Part shown: one piece after another, positions 7,793-15,933 of the stretch
How the letters are laid out: the number at the start of each line of letters is the position of its first letter
Position numbering within the stretch: position 1 is the first letter of the stretch
Assembly: GCF_019970065.1 (NCBI RefSeq)
Contig: NZ_JAHXYH010000005.1
Location: 186,001 to 250,000 of the forward strand
DNA length: 64,000 bases
Direction: 5' to 3'
DNA from: Chryseobacterium sp. OSA05B
GTDB taxonomy: Bacteria > Bacteroidota > Bacteroidia > Flavobacteriales > Weeksellaceae
Notes under the pieces: generated by a model
Told to the model about the DNA's origin: nothing
Seen by the model: only the letters and a program-made list of their open reading frames with translations
Database searches by the model: none
Translations under genes and position numbers: made by a program

Positions 7793-8788
7793 TTATTTAT
7801 CAGCGTCTAACTTATATTTTGCAACGTCGAAACCGAAGTTAAGACCTTTTGAATGCACTAATTCTTCTAGTTCTGTCAAAGATTTTTTACCAAAATTTCT
7901 GAATTTCATCAAATCAGACTTACTGTAAGAAACAAGCTCTCCAAGAGTTTCTACTTCAGCTGCTTTCAGACAGTTTAGGGCTCTTACAGAAAGATCCATA
8001 TCTGCTAATTTAGACTTAAGTAATTGTCTTGTGTGAAGTGTTTCTTCATCATATTGGATAGATGCTTTTACGGCTTCAGTTTCAAGCGTGATTCTCTCAT
8101 CAGAGAATAGCATGAAGTGATAAATTAATATCTTAGAAGCTTCTGTTAAAGCATTTTGAGGACTGATAGATCCATCAGTTTCTATATCTAATACAAGTTT
8201 TTCGTAGTCTGTTTTTTGCTCTACACGATAATTTTCAATGCTGTATTGTACTTTCTTGATTGGTGTGAAAATAGAGTCAATAGCAATAGTTCCTACAGGA
8301 GCATTGTTTGACTTATTTTGTTCTGAAGGAACATACCCTCTACCTTTTTCAATATTGAAAGTGATTTCGAAAGTTACATCACTGTTTAGGTTGCAGATCA
8401 AAAGATCCGGGTTCAGCACCTCAAATCCGTTGATAGACTTACCTAAATCACCAGCAGTAATAACCGTCTGACCTGATACTTTAGCAATTACCTGCTCGTT
8501 GGCCTGGCCTTCTGCTGAAGCTTTTAATCTTACCTGCTTAAGGTTAAGAATAATTTCGGTAACATCTTCGATTACTCCTGGAATAGTTGAAAATTCGTGC
8601 TCTACACCTTCTATTTTGATAGATGAAATAGCATATCCTTCCAGAGAAGAAAGCAACACTCTTCTCAAAGCATTACCGATTGTAAGCCCGAAACCTGGTT
8701 CTAATGGTCTGAATTCGAATTGACCTTTAAATTCATCAGAGTTAAGTAAAATTACTTTATCGGGTTTTATGAATTGTAAAATTGCCAT
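7793..8788 (-). CDS. rpoA: RNA polymerase alpha subunit
   Basis: RpoA nucleates assembly of core RNA polymerase and contacts upstream promoter DNA and activators. The 331-residue protein shows the N-terminal dimerisation domain (GFGLTIGNALRRVLLSSLEG near residue 33) and the C-terminal alpha-CTD with its helix-hairpin-helix (LKAAEVETLGELV and FGKKSLTELEELV). It lies between rpsD and rplQ in the canonical alpha operon order, which couples transcription machinery to ribosome synthesis. Confidence 0.98.
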   Translation of the reverse strand: MAILQFIKPDKVILLNSDEFKGQFEFRPLEPGFGLTIGNALRRVLLSSLEGYAISSIKIEGVEHEFSTIPGVIEDVTEIILNLKQVRLKASAEGQANEQVIAKVSGQTVITAGDLGKSINGFEVLNPDLLICNLNSDVTFEITFNIEKGRGYVPSEQNKSNNAPVGTIAIDSIFTPIKKVQYSIENYRVEQKTDYEKLVLDIETDGSISPQNALTEASKILIYHFMLFSDERITLETEAVKASIQYDEETLHTRQLLKSKLADMDLSVRALNCLKAAEVETLGELVSYSKSDLMKFRNFGKKSLTELEELVHSKGLNFGFDVAKYKLDADK

Positions 8789-8821
8789 ATTATTGGGTTG
8801 AGCAAAAATTTGATTAAAAAA

Positions 8822-9430
8822 TTATTTAGAGTAAAGTTCGACGATAAGCTGTTCCTTGATGTCCTCCGGAATCTGGATTCTTTCAGGAGCAGAAACGAAA
8901 GTACCTTCTTTCTTCTCATCGTTGAATTGTAACCACTCATAATTAGCTTTAGAAGCTAATGAATCAGTAACAACCTCAAGAGATTTAGATTTCTCTCTTA
9001 CAGCGATCACATCACCTGCTTTTACTAAATAAGAAGGAATGTTAAGGATCTCCCCATTCACAGTAATGTGTCTGTGAGAAGTTAACTGTCTAGCTGCAGA
9101 TCTTGTTTTAGCAAAACCTAATCTGAATACTACGTTATCCAATCTTGATTCACAAAGCTGTAATAGAACTTCACCTGTTACACCTTTACTTCTGTGTGCT
9201 TTTTCAAATAAGTTAGCAAACTGCTTTTCTAAAATACCGTAAGTATATTTAGCTTTTTGCTTTTCAGCTAGCTGAATTGCATATTCTGATTTCTTAGCAC
9301 CTCTTCTTTTGTTAGGACCGTGTTGTCCTGGCGGTTGGTTTTTTCTTCTTTCGAAGTTTTTGTCATCTCCGTAGATTGCAGCACCAAACTTTCTAGCAAT
9401 CTTAGTTTTAGGTCCAATATATCTTGCCAT
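8822..9430 (-). CDS. rpsD: 30S ribosomal protein S4 (uS4)
   Basis: S4 is a primary 16S rRNA binder that starts assembly of the 5' domain. The 202-residue protein begins MARYIGPKTKIARKFG and contains the S4 RNA-binding module (SRLDNVVFRLGFAKTRSAARQ at about residues 97-117). The N-terminal Cys cluster of zinc-binding S4 forms is absent. It lies 33 bases ahead of rpoA and 19 bases after rpsK. Confidence 0.97.
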   Translation of the reverse strand: MARYIGPKTKIARKFGAAIYGDDKNFERRKNQPPGQHGPNKRRGAKKSEYAIQLAEKQKAKYTYGILEKQFANLFEKAHRSKGVTGEVLLQLCESRLDNVVFRLGFAKTRSAARQLTSHRHITVNGEILNIPSYLVKAGDVIAVREKSKSLEVVTDSLASKANYEWLQFNDEKKEGTFVSAPERIQIPEDIKEQLIVELYSK

Positions 9431-9449
9431 AATGGGTAAATTCTAAAAA

Positions 9450-9839
9450 TTAAACTCTTCTTCTTTTTGGTGGTCTACATCCATTGTGTGGCATAGGAGT
9501 AACGTCAATAATTTCGCTAACTTCAATACCTGAATTGTGAATTGTTCTGATAGCAGATTCTCTACCTGCACCTGGACCTTTCACATACACCTTTACTCTT
9601 CTTAATCCAGCTTCATGAGCTACGTTAGAGCAATTTTCAGCTGCCATTTGAGCAGCAAAAGGAGTGTTCTTTTTAGAACCTCTGAATCCCATTTTACCGG
9701 CAGAAGCCCAAGAGATAACTTCTCCGCTTTTATTTGTTAAAGAAATGATGATGTTATTGAAAGACGCTTGAATATGCGCTTCTCCAATAGCCTCAACTTT
9801 TACTTTTCTTTTTTTAACTACTTTACTTTGTTTTGCCAT
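9450..9839 (-). CDS. rpsK: 30S ribosomal protein S11 (uS11)
   Basis: S11 sits on the platform of the small subunit near the mRNA exit and the 3' end of 16S rRNA. Its 129 residues equal the E. coli length and show the family core TPFAAQMAAE, VYVKGPGAGRESAIR and the C-terminal TPMPHNGCRPPKRRRV. It lies 12 bases downstream of rpsM. Confidence 0.97.
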   Translation of the reverse strand: MAKQSKVVKKRKVKVEAIGEAHIQASFNNIIISLTNKSGEVISWASAGKMGFRGSKKNTPFAAQMAAENCSNVAHEAGLRRVKVYVKGPGAGRESAIRTIHNSGIEVSEIIDVTPMPHNGCRPPKRRRV

Positions 9840-9851
9840 AATTCCTAACGA

Positions 9852-10229
9852 TTATTTACTTGCTTTTTTCTTGTTAGCAACTGTTTTTCTCTTTCCTTTA
9901 CGGGTTCTAGAGTTGTTTTTCGTTCTCTGGCCTCTTAAAGGTAGTCCTAGTCTGTGACGTATTCCTCGTTGGCATCCTATGTCCATCAATCTCTTGATGT
10001 TCAATTGCACTTCAGATCTTAATTCTCCTTCTACTTTTACGTTTTCAGAGATATATGTTCTGATTGCAGCCAATTCATCGTCATTCCATTCGTTGACTTT
10101 CTTGTCTTCGCTGATACCGGCAGCTTTAAGGATTTCAGAAGAAGTATTTCTTCCAACTCCGTAGATGTAAGTTAAACCGATAACACCTCTTTTGTTTTTT
10201 GGTAAATCAATACCTGCAATTCTCGCCAT
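9852..10229 (-). CDS. rpsM: 30S ribosomal protein S13 (uS13)
   Basis: S13 lies in the head of the small subunit and forms intersubunit bridges and P-site tRNA contacts. The 125-residue protein begins MARIAGIDLPKNKRGVIGLT and ends in the basic tail RTKNNSRTRKGKRKTVANKK that reaches the P site. It lies 9 bases downstream of rpmJ. Confidence 0.97.
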   Translation of the reverse strand: MARIAGIDLPKNKRGVIGLTYIYGVGRNTSSEILKAAGISEDKKVNEWNDDELAAIRTYISENVKVEGELRSEVQLNIKRLMDIGCQRGIRHRLGLPLRGQRTKNNSRTRKGKRKTVANKKKASK

Positions 10230-10238
10230 AATTTAATG

Positions 10239-10355
10239 TTAGCCTTGTCTTTGTTTAAATTTTGGGTTCTTCTTGTTGATTACGAATAGTACACCTTTTC
10301 TGCGTACAATCTTGCAATCAGCGCTTCTTTTTTTAATTGATGCTCTAACTTTCAT
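10239..10355 (-). CDS. rpmJ: 50S ribosomal protein L36 (bL36), zinc-free form
   Basis: This 38-codon gene was translated by eye: it begins MKVRASIKKRSADCKIVRRK and ends NPKFKQRQG. Length and both ends match L36. Only one of the four zinc ligands of the C+ form remains (Cys14), so this is the zinc-independent type. It lies between infA and rpsM as in other Bacteroidota. The 111-base upstream gap holds mutually exclusive stem-loops that may control it. Confidence 0.95.
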   Translation of the reverse strand: MKVRASIKKRSADCKIVRRKGVLFVINKKNPKFKQRQG

Positions 10356-10376
10356 TTGAAATATTTATTTTTTTTA

Positions 10377-10462
10377 CTGCCAAATGGAATCATACGATTT
10401 CATTTTGATAGTATTTATTTTTCAACAAGAGCCAAATGGAACATACATTCCATTTGGCAGCT
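10377..10462 (-). promoter_or_regulatory. Two-way stem-loop region between infA and rpmJ
   Basis: On the minus strand, arm A (10460-10447, CTGCCAAATGGAAT) can pair with arm B (10441-10431, 11 bp, 6-base loop). It can also pair with arm C (10390-10377, 14 perfect bp). The two structures exclude each other. Arm C ends 21 bases before the rpmJ ATG. There is no T-run, so translational control, RNA processing or a mobile repeat is more likely than termination. Confidence 0.6.
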
Positions 10463-10466
10463 GTTT

Positions 10467-10682
10467 TTAATATCTAAATGTGATCCTCCCCTTCGATAAA
10501 TCATAGGGAGACATTTCTAGTTTTACCTTGTCTCCAGGTAAAAGTTTAATATAATGCATTCTCATTTTACCGGAAATATGAGCGATAAGTATATGCCCAT
10601 TCTCCAGCTCTACACGGAACTGAGCGTTCGAAAGTGCTTCCGTGATAACGCCGTCTTGTTCAATATGTTTTTGTTTTGCCAT
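10467..10682 (-). CDS. infA: Translation initiation factor IF-1
   Basis: IF-1 occupies the A site of the 30S subunit during initiation. The 71-residue protein is a single OB fold and shows the family pattern MAKQKHIEQDG, HISGKMRMHYIKLLPGDKV and SPYDLSKGRITFRY. It starts 3 bases after the secY stop codon and precedes rpmJ, the usual spc-operon position in Bacteroidota. Confidence 0.98.
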   Translation of the reverse strand: MAKQKHIEQDGVITEALSNAQFRVELENGHILIAHISGKMRMHYIKLLPGDKVKLEMSPYDLSKGRITFRY

Positions 10683-10685
10683 AAA

Positions 10686-12065
10686 TTAATATCCAGTCGT
10701 TCTTGACAATTTAGACTGCATTAAGCCATCATAGTGATGGTTCAGCAGATATGTATTAATCTGTTGAACGGTATCTAAAATAACTCCAACCATAATCAAT
10801 AGTGATGTTCCCCCGAAAAATAGGGCGAACGCATCTGTCTGAACAAAGCTTCCATGCACTATTGCTGGAAGGACTGCAAAGATAGACAAAAATATTGCAC
10901 CTGGCAAGGTAATTTTAGATAAAATATCATCTAAATAATCAGCTGTCTCTTTACCGGGTCTTACTTTCGGTACTAAACCTCCATTTCTCTTCAAATCATC
11001 AGCCATTTGGTTCACCGGAATTGTAATTGCAGTATAGAAAAATGAGAATATAATAATTAATAGCGCAAACAATACATTGTACTGCCAGCTAAAAACATTC
11101 TTGAAACCTGCGAGAAAAGTATTGGACTCATCGAATTTAGTTAATAATCCTGGTACGAACATCAATGCCTGAGCAAAGATAATCGGCATTACACCAGCAG
11201 CATTTACTTTCAATGGAATCCACTGTCTTGCTCCCTGCATAAGATTTCTGTTTACACCTCCTCTTGCTTGAGCTCTGCTTACATACTGAATTGGAATTTT
11301 TCTGACAGCAACCGATAATACGACTGCTAAAAGAACTACCAGCATCCAGAATATTACTTCAATAAGGATCATAATAGATCCCATTCCTCCTTTTCCGTTC
11401 TGCACGGCCATTTCCTGAACGAATGCTTCCGGTAATCTTGACAGGATCCCCACCATAATAAGGATGGAAATACCGTTTCCGATACCTTTGTCGGTGATTT
11501 TCTCACCTAACCACATTGCGAATACTGAACCAGCAACCAAGATTACAATACTTGGTAACCAGAACATGATAGAATTTGGCTCTACATAGTATGCAGAAGA
11601 GAACTGAGCATATGGTAAAAACAATTGAGTAATAGAAGTTAAATAAGAAGGAGCCTGTACAAGACAAACACCAATCGTTAACCATCTAGTAATTTGATTC
11701 AATGTATTTCTACCTGACTCTCCATCCTTCTGAAGTTTCTGAAGATAAGGAATAGCCATTCCCATCAACTGAACAATAATAGAAGCAGAAATATAAGGCA
11801 TGATACCCAACGCCATTACGGAAGCGTGGCTGAAAGCTCCCCCCGTAAACGACGAAAGCAAGCCAAGGAGACCTGCTCCTTGCTTGTTACCGCCTTGATT
11901 TTTATAATGCTCTAAGAGATCTCCCACCTCTGCAAGGTTAATTGCAGGAAGTGAGATATAAGATGCGAATCTATACACAAGGATAATACCTAACGTAAAG
12001 AGAATTTTATCTCTTAATTCCTTTAGGCTCCAAATATTCTTAAGGGTTTGTATAAATTCTTTCAT
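10686..12065 (-). CDS. secY: Preprotein translocase subunit SecY
   Basis: SecY is the channel of the Sec translocon for export and membrane insertion. The 459-residue protein has about ten membrane helices. Visible signatures are GALLSSFTGGAF-like plug-region sequence (about residues 65-77), the helix-2 stretch VMALGIMPYISASIIVQL and the basic cytoplasmic loop QYVSRAQARGG. It lies between rplO and infA in the spc operon, with 9 bases to rplO. Confidence 0.98.
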   Translation of the reverse strand: MKEFIQTLKNIWSLKELRDKILFTLGIILVYRFASYISLPAINLAEVGDLLEHYKNQGGNKQGAGLLGLLSSFTGGAFSHASVMALGIMPYISASIIVQLMGMAIPYLQKLQKDGESGRNTLNQITRWLTIGVCLVQAPSYLTSITQLFLPYAQFSSAYYVEPNSIMFWLPSIVILVAGSVFAMWLGEKITDKGIGNGISILIMVGILSRLPEAFVQEMAVQNGKGGMGSIMILIEVIFWMLVVLLAVVLSVAVRKIPIQYVSRAQARGGVNRNLMQGARQWIPLKVNAAGVMPIIFAQALMFVPGLLTKFDESNTFLAGFKNVFSWQYNVLFALLIIIFSFFYTAITIPVNQMADDLKRNGGLVPKVRPGKETADYLDDILSKITLPGAIFLSIFAVLPAIVHGSFVQTDAFALFFGGTSLLIMVGVILDTVQQINTYLLNHHYDGLMQSKLSRTTGY

Positions 12066-12074
12066 TAGTAAGTA

Positions 12075-12524
12075 TTATAAGGTAATTGCTTTTCCACCTG
12101 CTTTAGCAATAAGCTCTTCAGCAGATTTAGTGAACTTGTCAGCAGAGATTGAAACCGCAGATTTCAATTCTCCTCTACCCATAATTTTCACTAATTCGTT
12201 TTTAGAAACGATCCCGTTTTCTACTAAAACTTCTTTCGTGATCTCTCCAGTGATGGATTTGTTCTCGATTAAAGTTTGAATAGTGTCAAGGTTTACGCCT
12301 CTAAACTCTTTTCTGTTTACGTTTTTGAATCCGAATTTAGGTAATCTCCTTTGTAAAGGCATCTGTCCACCTTCGAAACCGATTTTCTGAGAATAACCAG
12401 CTCTAGCTTTCTGACCTTTGTGTCCTTTCGTAGCAGTACCTCCTTTTCCTGTACCTTGCCCTCTACCAATTCTTTTAGAGTTGTGAGTAGCACCTGCAGC
12501 AGGTCTTATGTTGTTTAAATTCAT
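12075..12524 (-). CDS. rplO: 50S ribosomal protein L15 (uL15)
   Basis: L15 is a late-assembly large-subunit protein. The start at 12524 gives MNLNNIRPAAGATH, the conserved N-terminus, and a 149-residue protein close to the E. coli 144. An in-frame ATG at 12560 would overlap rpmD and add an unconserved Lys-rich leader. The Gly-rich extension GRGQGTGKGGTATKGHKGQ at about residues 20-38 is characteristic. Confidence 0.96.
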   Translation of the reverse strand: MNLNNIRPAAGATHNSKRIGRGQGTGKGGTATKGHKGQKARAGYSQKIGFEGGQMPLQRRLPKFGFKNVNRKEFRGVNLDTIQTLIENKSITGEITKEVLVENGIVSKNELVKIMGRGELKSAVSISADKFTKSAEELIAKAGGKAITL

Positions 12525-12543
12525 TTTAATTTTTGTTTTAAAA

Positions 12544-12720
12544 TTATTTTTGAACTTCAAGTAAATGACTAACTGCAGCTATCATTCCTAAAATAGAAGG
12601 CGTAGCTTCGTGTTCTACAACTTGGTGAAGTTTCTTAAATCCTAATGCTTCAAGCGTTCTCTTTTGGGTTTTTGTTCTTCCAATAGCGCTTCTTACTTGC
12701 TTTACTTTGATTGTTGCCAT
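12544..12720 (-). CDS. rpmD: 50S ribosomal protein L30 (uL30)
   Basis: This 58-residue protein was translated by eye from the gap between rpsE and rplO. It begins MATIKVKQVRSAIGRTKTQK and contains LEALGFKKLHQVV. The length is one short of E. coli L30. It starts 10 bases after the rpsE stop and ends 19 bases before rplO, in the standard spc order. Confidence 0.95.
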   Translation of the reverse strand: MATIKVKQVRSAIGRTKTQKRTLEALGFKKLHQVVEHEATPSILGMIAAVSHLLEVQK

Positions 12721-12730
12721 TGTTCTAATA

Positions 12731-13252
12731 TTAACCGTTAAACACTTTACTTAGAGAAACTCCTCTCATTCTAGCGATCTCTTCAGGTCTTCTGATATCC
12801 AATAACGCTTTGAAAGTAGCTTTCACTACGTTGTGAGGGTTAGAAGATCCTTTAGATTTTGAAAGGATATCGTGAATACCAGCAGACTCAAGTACTGCTC
12901 TTACCGCACCACCGGCGATAAGTCCTGTACCGTGAGAAGCAGGTCTTAAGAAGATATCTGCACCACCGTATCTTGCAGTAGTCTGGTGAGGAATAGTGTG
13001 GTTCATTACAGGAACTTTCACTAGGTTTTTCTTAGCATCTTCAACAGCTTTAGCAATTGCAGAAGCTACTTCTTTAGATTTTCCAAGACCGTGACCGATT
13101 ACTCCGTCTTCGTTACCTACTACAACAATAGCAGAAAATCCGAAAGCTCTACCTCCTTTGGTTACTTTTGTTACTCTGTTAACAGCTACGAGACGATCTT
13201 TTAATTCTAATCCTCCCGGTTTTACTCTTTCTATATTATCTAGTCCTAACAT
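12731..13252 (-). CDS. rpsE: 30S ribosomal protein S5 (uS5)
   Basis: S5 contributes to decoding fidelity and mRNA helicase activity at the entry channel. The start at 13252 gives MLGLDNIERVKPGG and 173 residues. An earlier in-frame ATG at 13309 would run into rplR and is rejected. The double-stranded RNA-binding segment (KDRLVAVNRVTKVTKGGR, about residues 18-35) and the glycine-rich GHGLGKSKEV region are visible. Confidence 0.96.
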   Translation of the reverse strand: MLGLDNIERVKPGGLELKDRLVAVNRVTKVTKGGRAFGFSAIVVVGNEDGVIGHGLGKSKEVASAIAKAVEDAKKNLVKVPVMNHTIPHQTTARYGGADIFLRPASHGTGLIAGGAVRAVLESAGIHDILSKSKGSSNPHNVVKATFKALLDIRRPEEIARMRGVSLSKVFNG

Positions 13253-13271
13253 ATTTCCGAAATTTTTATGA

Positions 13272-13625
13272 TTAGAATTTAAGTCCTCCTTCTCTCGCTC
13301 CATCAGCAAGAGCTTTCACTCTTCCGTGGTAAACGAAACCGTTTCTGTCAAATACAATACTTTCGATTCCTGCAGCGATAGCTTTAGCAGCGATAGCTTT
13401 ACCAACAGCAGCAGAAACTTCAGTCTTAGTACCGTTAGCGTCTACACCTTTCTCTCTGGAAGAAGCGGAAACTAATGTTGTACCATTTTTATCATCGATT
13501 AACTGAGCGTAAATTTCCTTATTACTTTTATATACAGATAATCTTGGCAATTCAGAAGATCCAGAGATTTTTCCTCTTACTCTTCTTTTGATTCTTATTC
13601 TTTTTTCTAATTTACTTAATGCCAT
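13272..13625 (-). CDS. rplR: 50S ribosomal protein L18 (uL18)
   Basis: L18 binds 5S rRNA and attaches it to the central protuberance together with L5. The 117-residue length equals that of E. coli. The basic N-terminus MALSKLEKRIRIKRRVRGKI and the C-terminal DRNGFVYHGRVKALADGARE are the family marks. It lies 15 bases after rplF. Confidence 0.97.
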   Translation of the reverse strand: MALSKLEKRIRIKRRVRGKISGSSELPRLSVYKSNKEIYAQLIDDKNGTTLVSASSREKGVDANGTKTEVSAAVGKAIAAKAIAAGIESIVFDRNGFVYHGRVKALADGAREGGLKF

Positions 13626-13640
13626 AATACTTATAATTTA

Positions 13641-14186
13641 TTAAGCAGATTTACCAGCTTTACGTCTAACAATTTCTCCCAGGAATCTTACACCTTTTCC
13701 TTTGTAAGGCTCAGGCTTTCTGAAAGAACGGATCTTTGCAGCTACCATTCCTAGAAGTTGGTTGTCATGAGACGCTAAAGTAATAATTGGGTTTTTACCT
13801 TTTTCAGTCAATGTATCTACTTTTACTTCGCTTGGAAGTTCCAATACGATACCGTGAGAGAATCCTAAAGCTAACTCAAGTTTTTGACCTGTGTGTGAAG
13901 CTCTATATCCTACCCCTACTAGTTCTAGTTTCTTTTCGAAACCTTGTGCAACACCAATAATCATGTTGTTGATCAACGCTCTGTATAAACCGTGAAGCGC
14001 TTTGTGTTGTTTAGACTCAGACGGTCTGCTTACTGTAAGTTCGCCATCTTTTTGTTCTAAAGTAATTCCTGCTGTAAGCTCCTGAGAAAGTTCTCCTTTA
14101 GGACCTTTTACCGTTACAACACTGTTATTTTCAGTGACTGTAATTCCAGCTGGAATTGTTATAATTGCTTTACCAATTCTTGACAT
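13641..14186 (-). CDS. rplF: 50S ribosomal protein L6 (uL6)
   Basis: L6 lies near the sarcin-ricin loop and the factor-binding site of the large subunit. The 181-residue protein begins MSRIGKAIITIPAGI and ends with the conserved EPYKGKGVRFLGEIVRRKAG. Two tandem L6 folds of about 80 residues are evident. It lies 17 bases after rpsH. Confidence 0.97.
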   Translation of the reverse strand: MSRIGKAIITIPAGITVTENNSVVTVKGPKGELSQELTAGITLEQKDGELTVSRPSESKQHKALHGLYRALINNMIIGVAQGFEKKLELVGVGYRASHTGQKLELALGFSHGIVLELPSEVKVDTLTEKGKNPIITLASHDNQLLGMVAAKIRSFRKPEPYKGKGVRFLGEIVRRKAGKSA

Positions 14187-14203
14187 TTTCCTCTGATTAA
14201 AAA

Positions 14204-14602
14204 TTAATAAACATAGCAGATTACTTCACCGCCTACTTTTTCTTCTCTAGCCTTCTTGTCAGTCATTACTCCTTTAGAAGTAGAGATAACAGCTATTCCC
14301 AAACCGTTCAGTACTCTTGGAAGTTCTGTAGAACCTTTGTACTGTCTTAAACCTGGTCTAGAAGCTCTCTGGATAGATTTAATAGCCGGCTTGTTAGTTT
14401 GCTTGTCATACTTTAAAGCGATTTTGATCGTACCTTGAACAGCGCTTTCTTCAAACTTAAAGTTTAAGATATAACCCTGATCAAATAAGATCTTAGTAAT
14501 CTCCTTTTTGATTTTCGATGCAGGAATCTCCACCACTTTGTGGCCTGCGCTTTGTGCGTTCCTTACTCTTGTTAGGAAATCTGAAATTGGATCTGTTACC
14601 AT
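14204..14602 (-). CDS. rpsH: 30S ribosomal protein S8 (uS8)
   Basis: S8 binds helix 21 of 16S rRNA and in E. coli is the translational repressor of the spc operon. The 132-residue protein starts MVTDPISDFLTRVRNA and contains the C-terminal signature GIAVISTSKGVMTDKKARE. The unusually wide 144-base spacer before it contains a perfect stem-loop (14659-14697). Confidence 0.97.
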   Translation of the reverse strand: MVTDPISDFLTRVRNAQSAGHKVVEIPASKIKKEITKILFDQGYILNFKFEESAVQGTIKIALKYDKQTNKPAIKSIQRASRPGLRQYKGSTELPRVLNGLGIAVISTSKGVMTDKKAREEKVGGEVICYVY

Positions 14603-14658
14603 TTTTCTATTTTAAATTATTGGTTAAAGACAATCAGTATTGAAGGGACTTGAAGATT

Positions 14659-14697
14659 AAAATATCAGACTTCAGAAAAACTTGGGTCTGATATTTT
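14659..14697 (-). repeat. Perfect stem-loop in the rpsN-rpsH spacer
   Basis: An 11-base perfect inverted repeat (AAAATATCAGA / TCTGATATTTT) encloses 17 bases inside the spc operon, 57 bases before rpsH. It could be an attenuator, an S8-responsive site or a remnant of the dispersed TATCAGA-type repeats seen elsewhere in the window. Confidence 0.6.
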
Positions 14698-14746
14698 TAT
14701 TCTTTAGTATCCAGACAACTTAATTGTCCCGATTAATTAGTAATTA

Positions 14747-15016
14747 TTACCAACTAGCTTTTTTCACTCCCGGGATAAGACCGTTGTTGGCCATTTCACG
14801 GAACGTTACTCTAGAAAGACCGAAAGTTCTCATGTACCCTCTTGGTCTACCTGTTAGTTTACATCTGTTGTGTAATCTTACAGGAGAAGCATTTTTAGGT
14901 AATTTCTGAAGACCTTCATAGTCACCAGCTTCTTTTAAAGCTTTTCTTTTGTCAGCGTATTTAGCAACTAGTGCTTCTCTTTTGCGCTCACGCGCTTTCA
15001 TTGATTCTTTAGCCAT
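14747..15016 (-). CDS. rpsN: 30S ribosomal protein S14 (uS14), zinc-free type
   Basis: S14 is a head protein of the small subunit. The 89-residue form lacks the CxxC pairs of the short zinc-binding S14 and ends with the conserved FGLSRVTFREMANNGLIPGVKKASW. It begins 3 bases after rplE. A 144-base gap with a stem-loop separates it from rpsH, the widest internal gap of the spc section. Confidence 0.96.
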   Translation of the reverse strand: MAKESMKARERKREALVAKYADKRKALKEAGDYEGLQKLPKNASPVRLHNRCKLTGRPRGYMRTFGLSRVTFREMANNGLIPGVKKASW

Positions 15017-15019
15017 TTC

Positions 15020-15571
15020 TTAGTTCTTTTTAAATGGTAAACCGAAGTGAGTTAATAATGCTTTCGCTTCTTTATCTGTTTTCGCAGTTGTAACGAAAGT
15101 GATGTCCATCCCCTGGATTTTTTTCACTTTGTCAATTACGATCTCAGGAAAGATAATCTGCTCAGTAATACCTAAGTTGTAGTTACCTCTACCATCGAAC
15201 CCGTCTGCTTTGATACCAGAAAAATCTCTGATACGTGGTAAAGCAGAAGCAGTAAGTCTGTCTAAGAATTCATACATTTTATGAGCTCTCAATGTTACTT
15301 TAGCACCTACAGGCATACCTTTTCTCAATTTGAAAGCCGCTTCGTCTTTCTTAGAGATGGTACCTACTGCTTTCTGGCCAGTAATCATCGTTAATTCTTC
15401 TACAGCGTAATCAATGATTTTCTTGTCCGCAGTGGCATCACCTAATCCTTGAGATAGGATGATTTTTTCTAATCTAGGTACCTGCATTACAGATTTGTAC
15501 CCAAATTCTTCCATCATTGCAGGAACAATTTTCTCTTTGTATATATTTTTGGGTCTTGCTATAAATTCCAT
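15020..15571 (-). CDS. rplE: 50S ribosomal protein L5 (uL5)
   Basis: L5 binds 5S rRNA and contacts P-site tRNA from the central protuberance. The 183-residue protein shows the L5 signature around VPRLEKIILSQGLGDA and the second half motif GRGNYNLGITEQIIFPEI. The spacer to rplX is 13 bases. Confidence 0.97.
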   Translation of the reverse strand: MEFIARPKNIYKEKIVPAMMEEFGYKSVMQVPRLEKIILSQGLGDATADKKIIDYAVEELTMITGQKAVGTISKKDEAAFKLRKGMPVGAKVTLRAHKMYEFLDRLTASALPRIRDFSGIKADGFDGRGNYNLGITEQIIFPEIVIDKVKKIQGMDITFVTTAKTDKEAKALLTHFGLPFKKN

Positions 15572-15584
15572 GTGTTAATTCAAA

Positions 15585-15911
15585 TTATAAAGTTTCACCC
15601 GTTTTTTTATCGATTCTTACTTTCTTATCTCCGTCGATTTTATAACCAACTTTAACCGCTTTTCCGTCTTTACCAACTAGAGCGATGTTTGAGATATGAA
15701 TTGAAGCTTCTTTTTCAGTGATTCCACCTTGAGGGTTAGAAGCTGAAGGCTTAACGTGTTTCTTAACGATGTTTAGACCGGCAACGATAACTCTAGGATC
15801 TTTTCCTTCTTTTTTGATCACTTCAATAACTTCACCAGTCTTACCTTTGATATCTTTCTTACCAGTAGTAATGATGACGTTATCTCCTCTTTTTATTTTT
15901 AACTTTGACAT
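15585..15911 (-). CDS. rplX: 50S ribosomal protein L24 (uL24)
   Basis: L24 initiates large-subunit assembly by binding the 5' region of 23S rRNA. The 108-residue protein contains an N-terminal KOW motif (KRGDNVIITTGKKDIKGKTG, residues 8-27) and VIVAGLNIVKKHVKP. It lies 22 bases after rplN. Confidence 0.97.
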   Translation of the reverse strand: MSKLKIKRGDNVIITTGKKDIKGKTGEVIEVIKKEGKDPRVIVAGLNIVKKHVKPSASNPQGGITEKEASIHISNIALVGKDGKAVKVGYKIDGDKKVRIDKKTGETL

Positions 15912-15933
15912 TTTCTTTTAAAAATTTTAAAAA

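Noticed and set aside
12525..12560. Longer rplO start
   Set aside because: It would overlap the end of rpmD and adds a Lys/Phe-rich leader not found in L15; the start at 12524 gives the conserved N-terminus.
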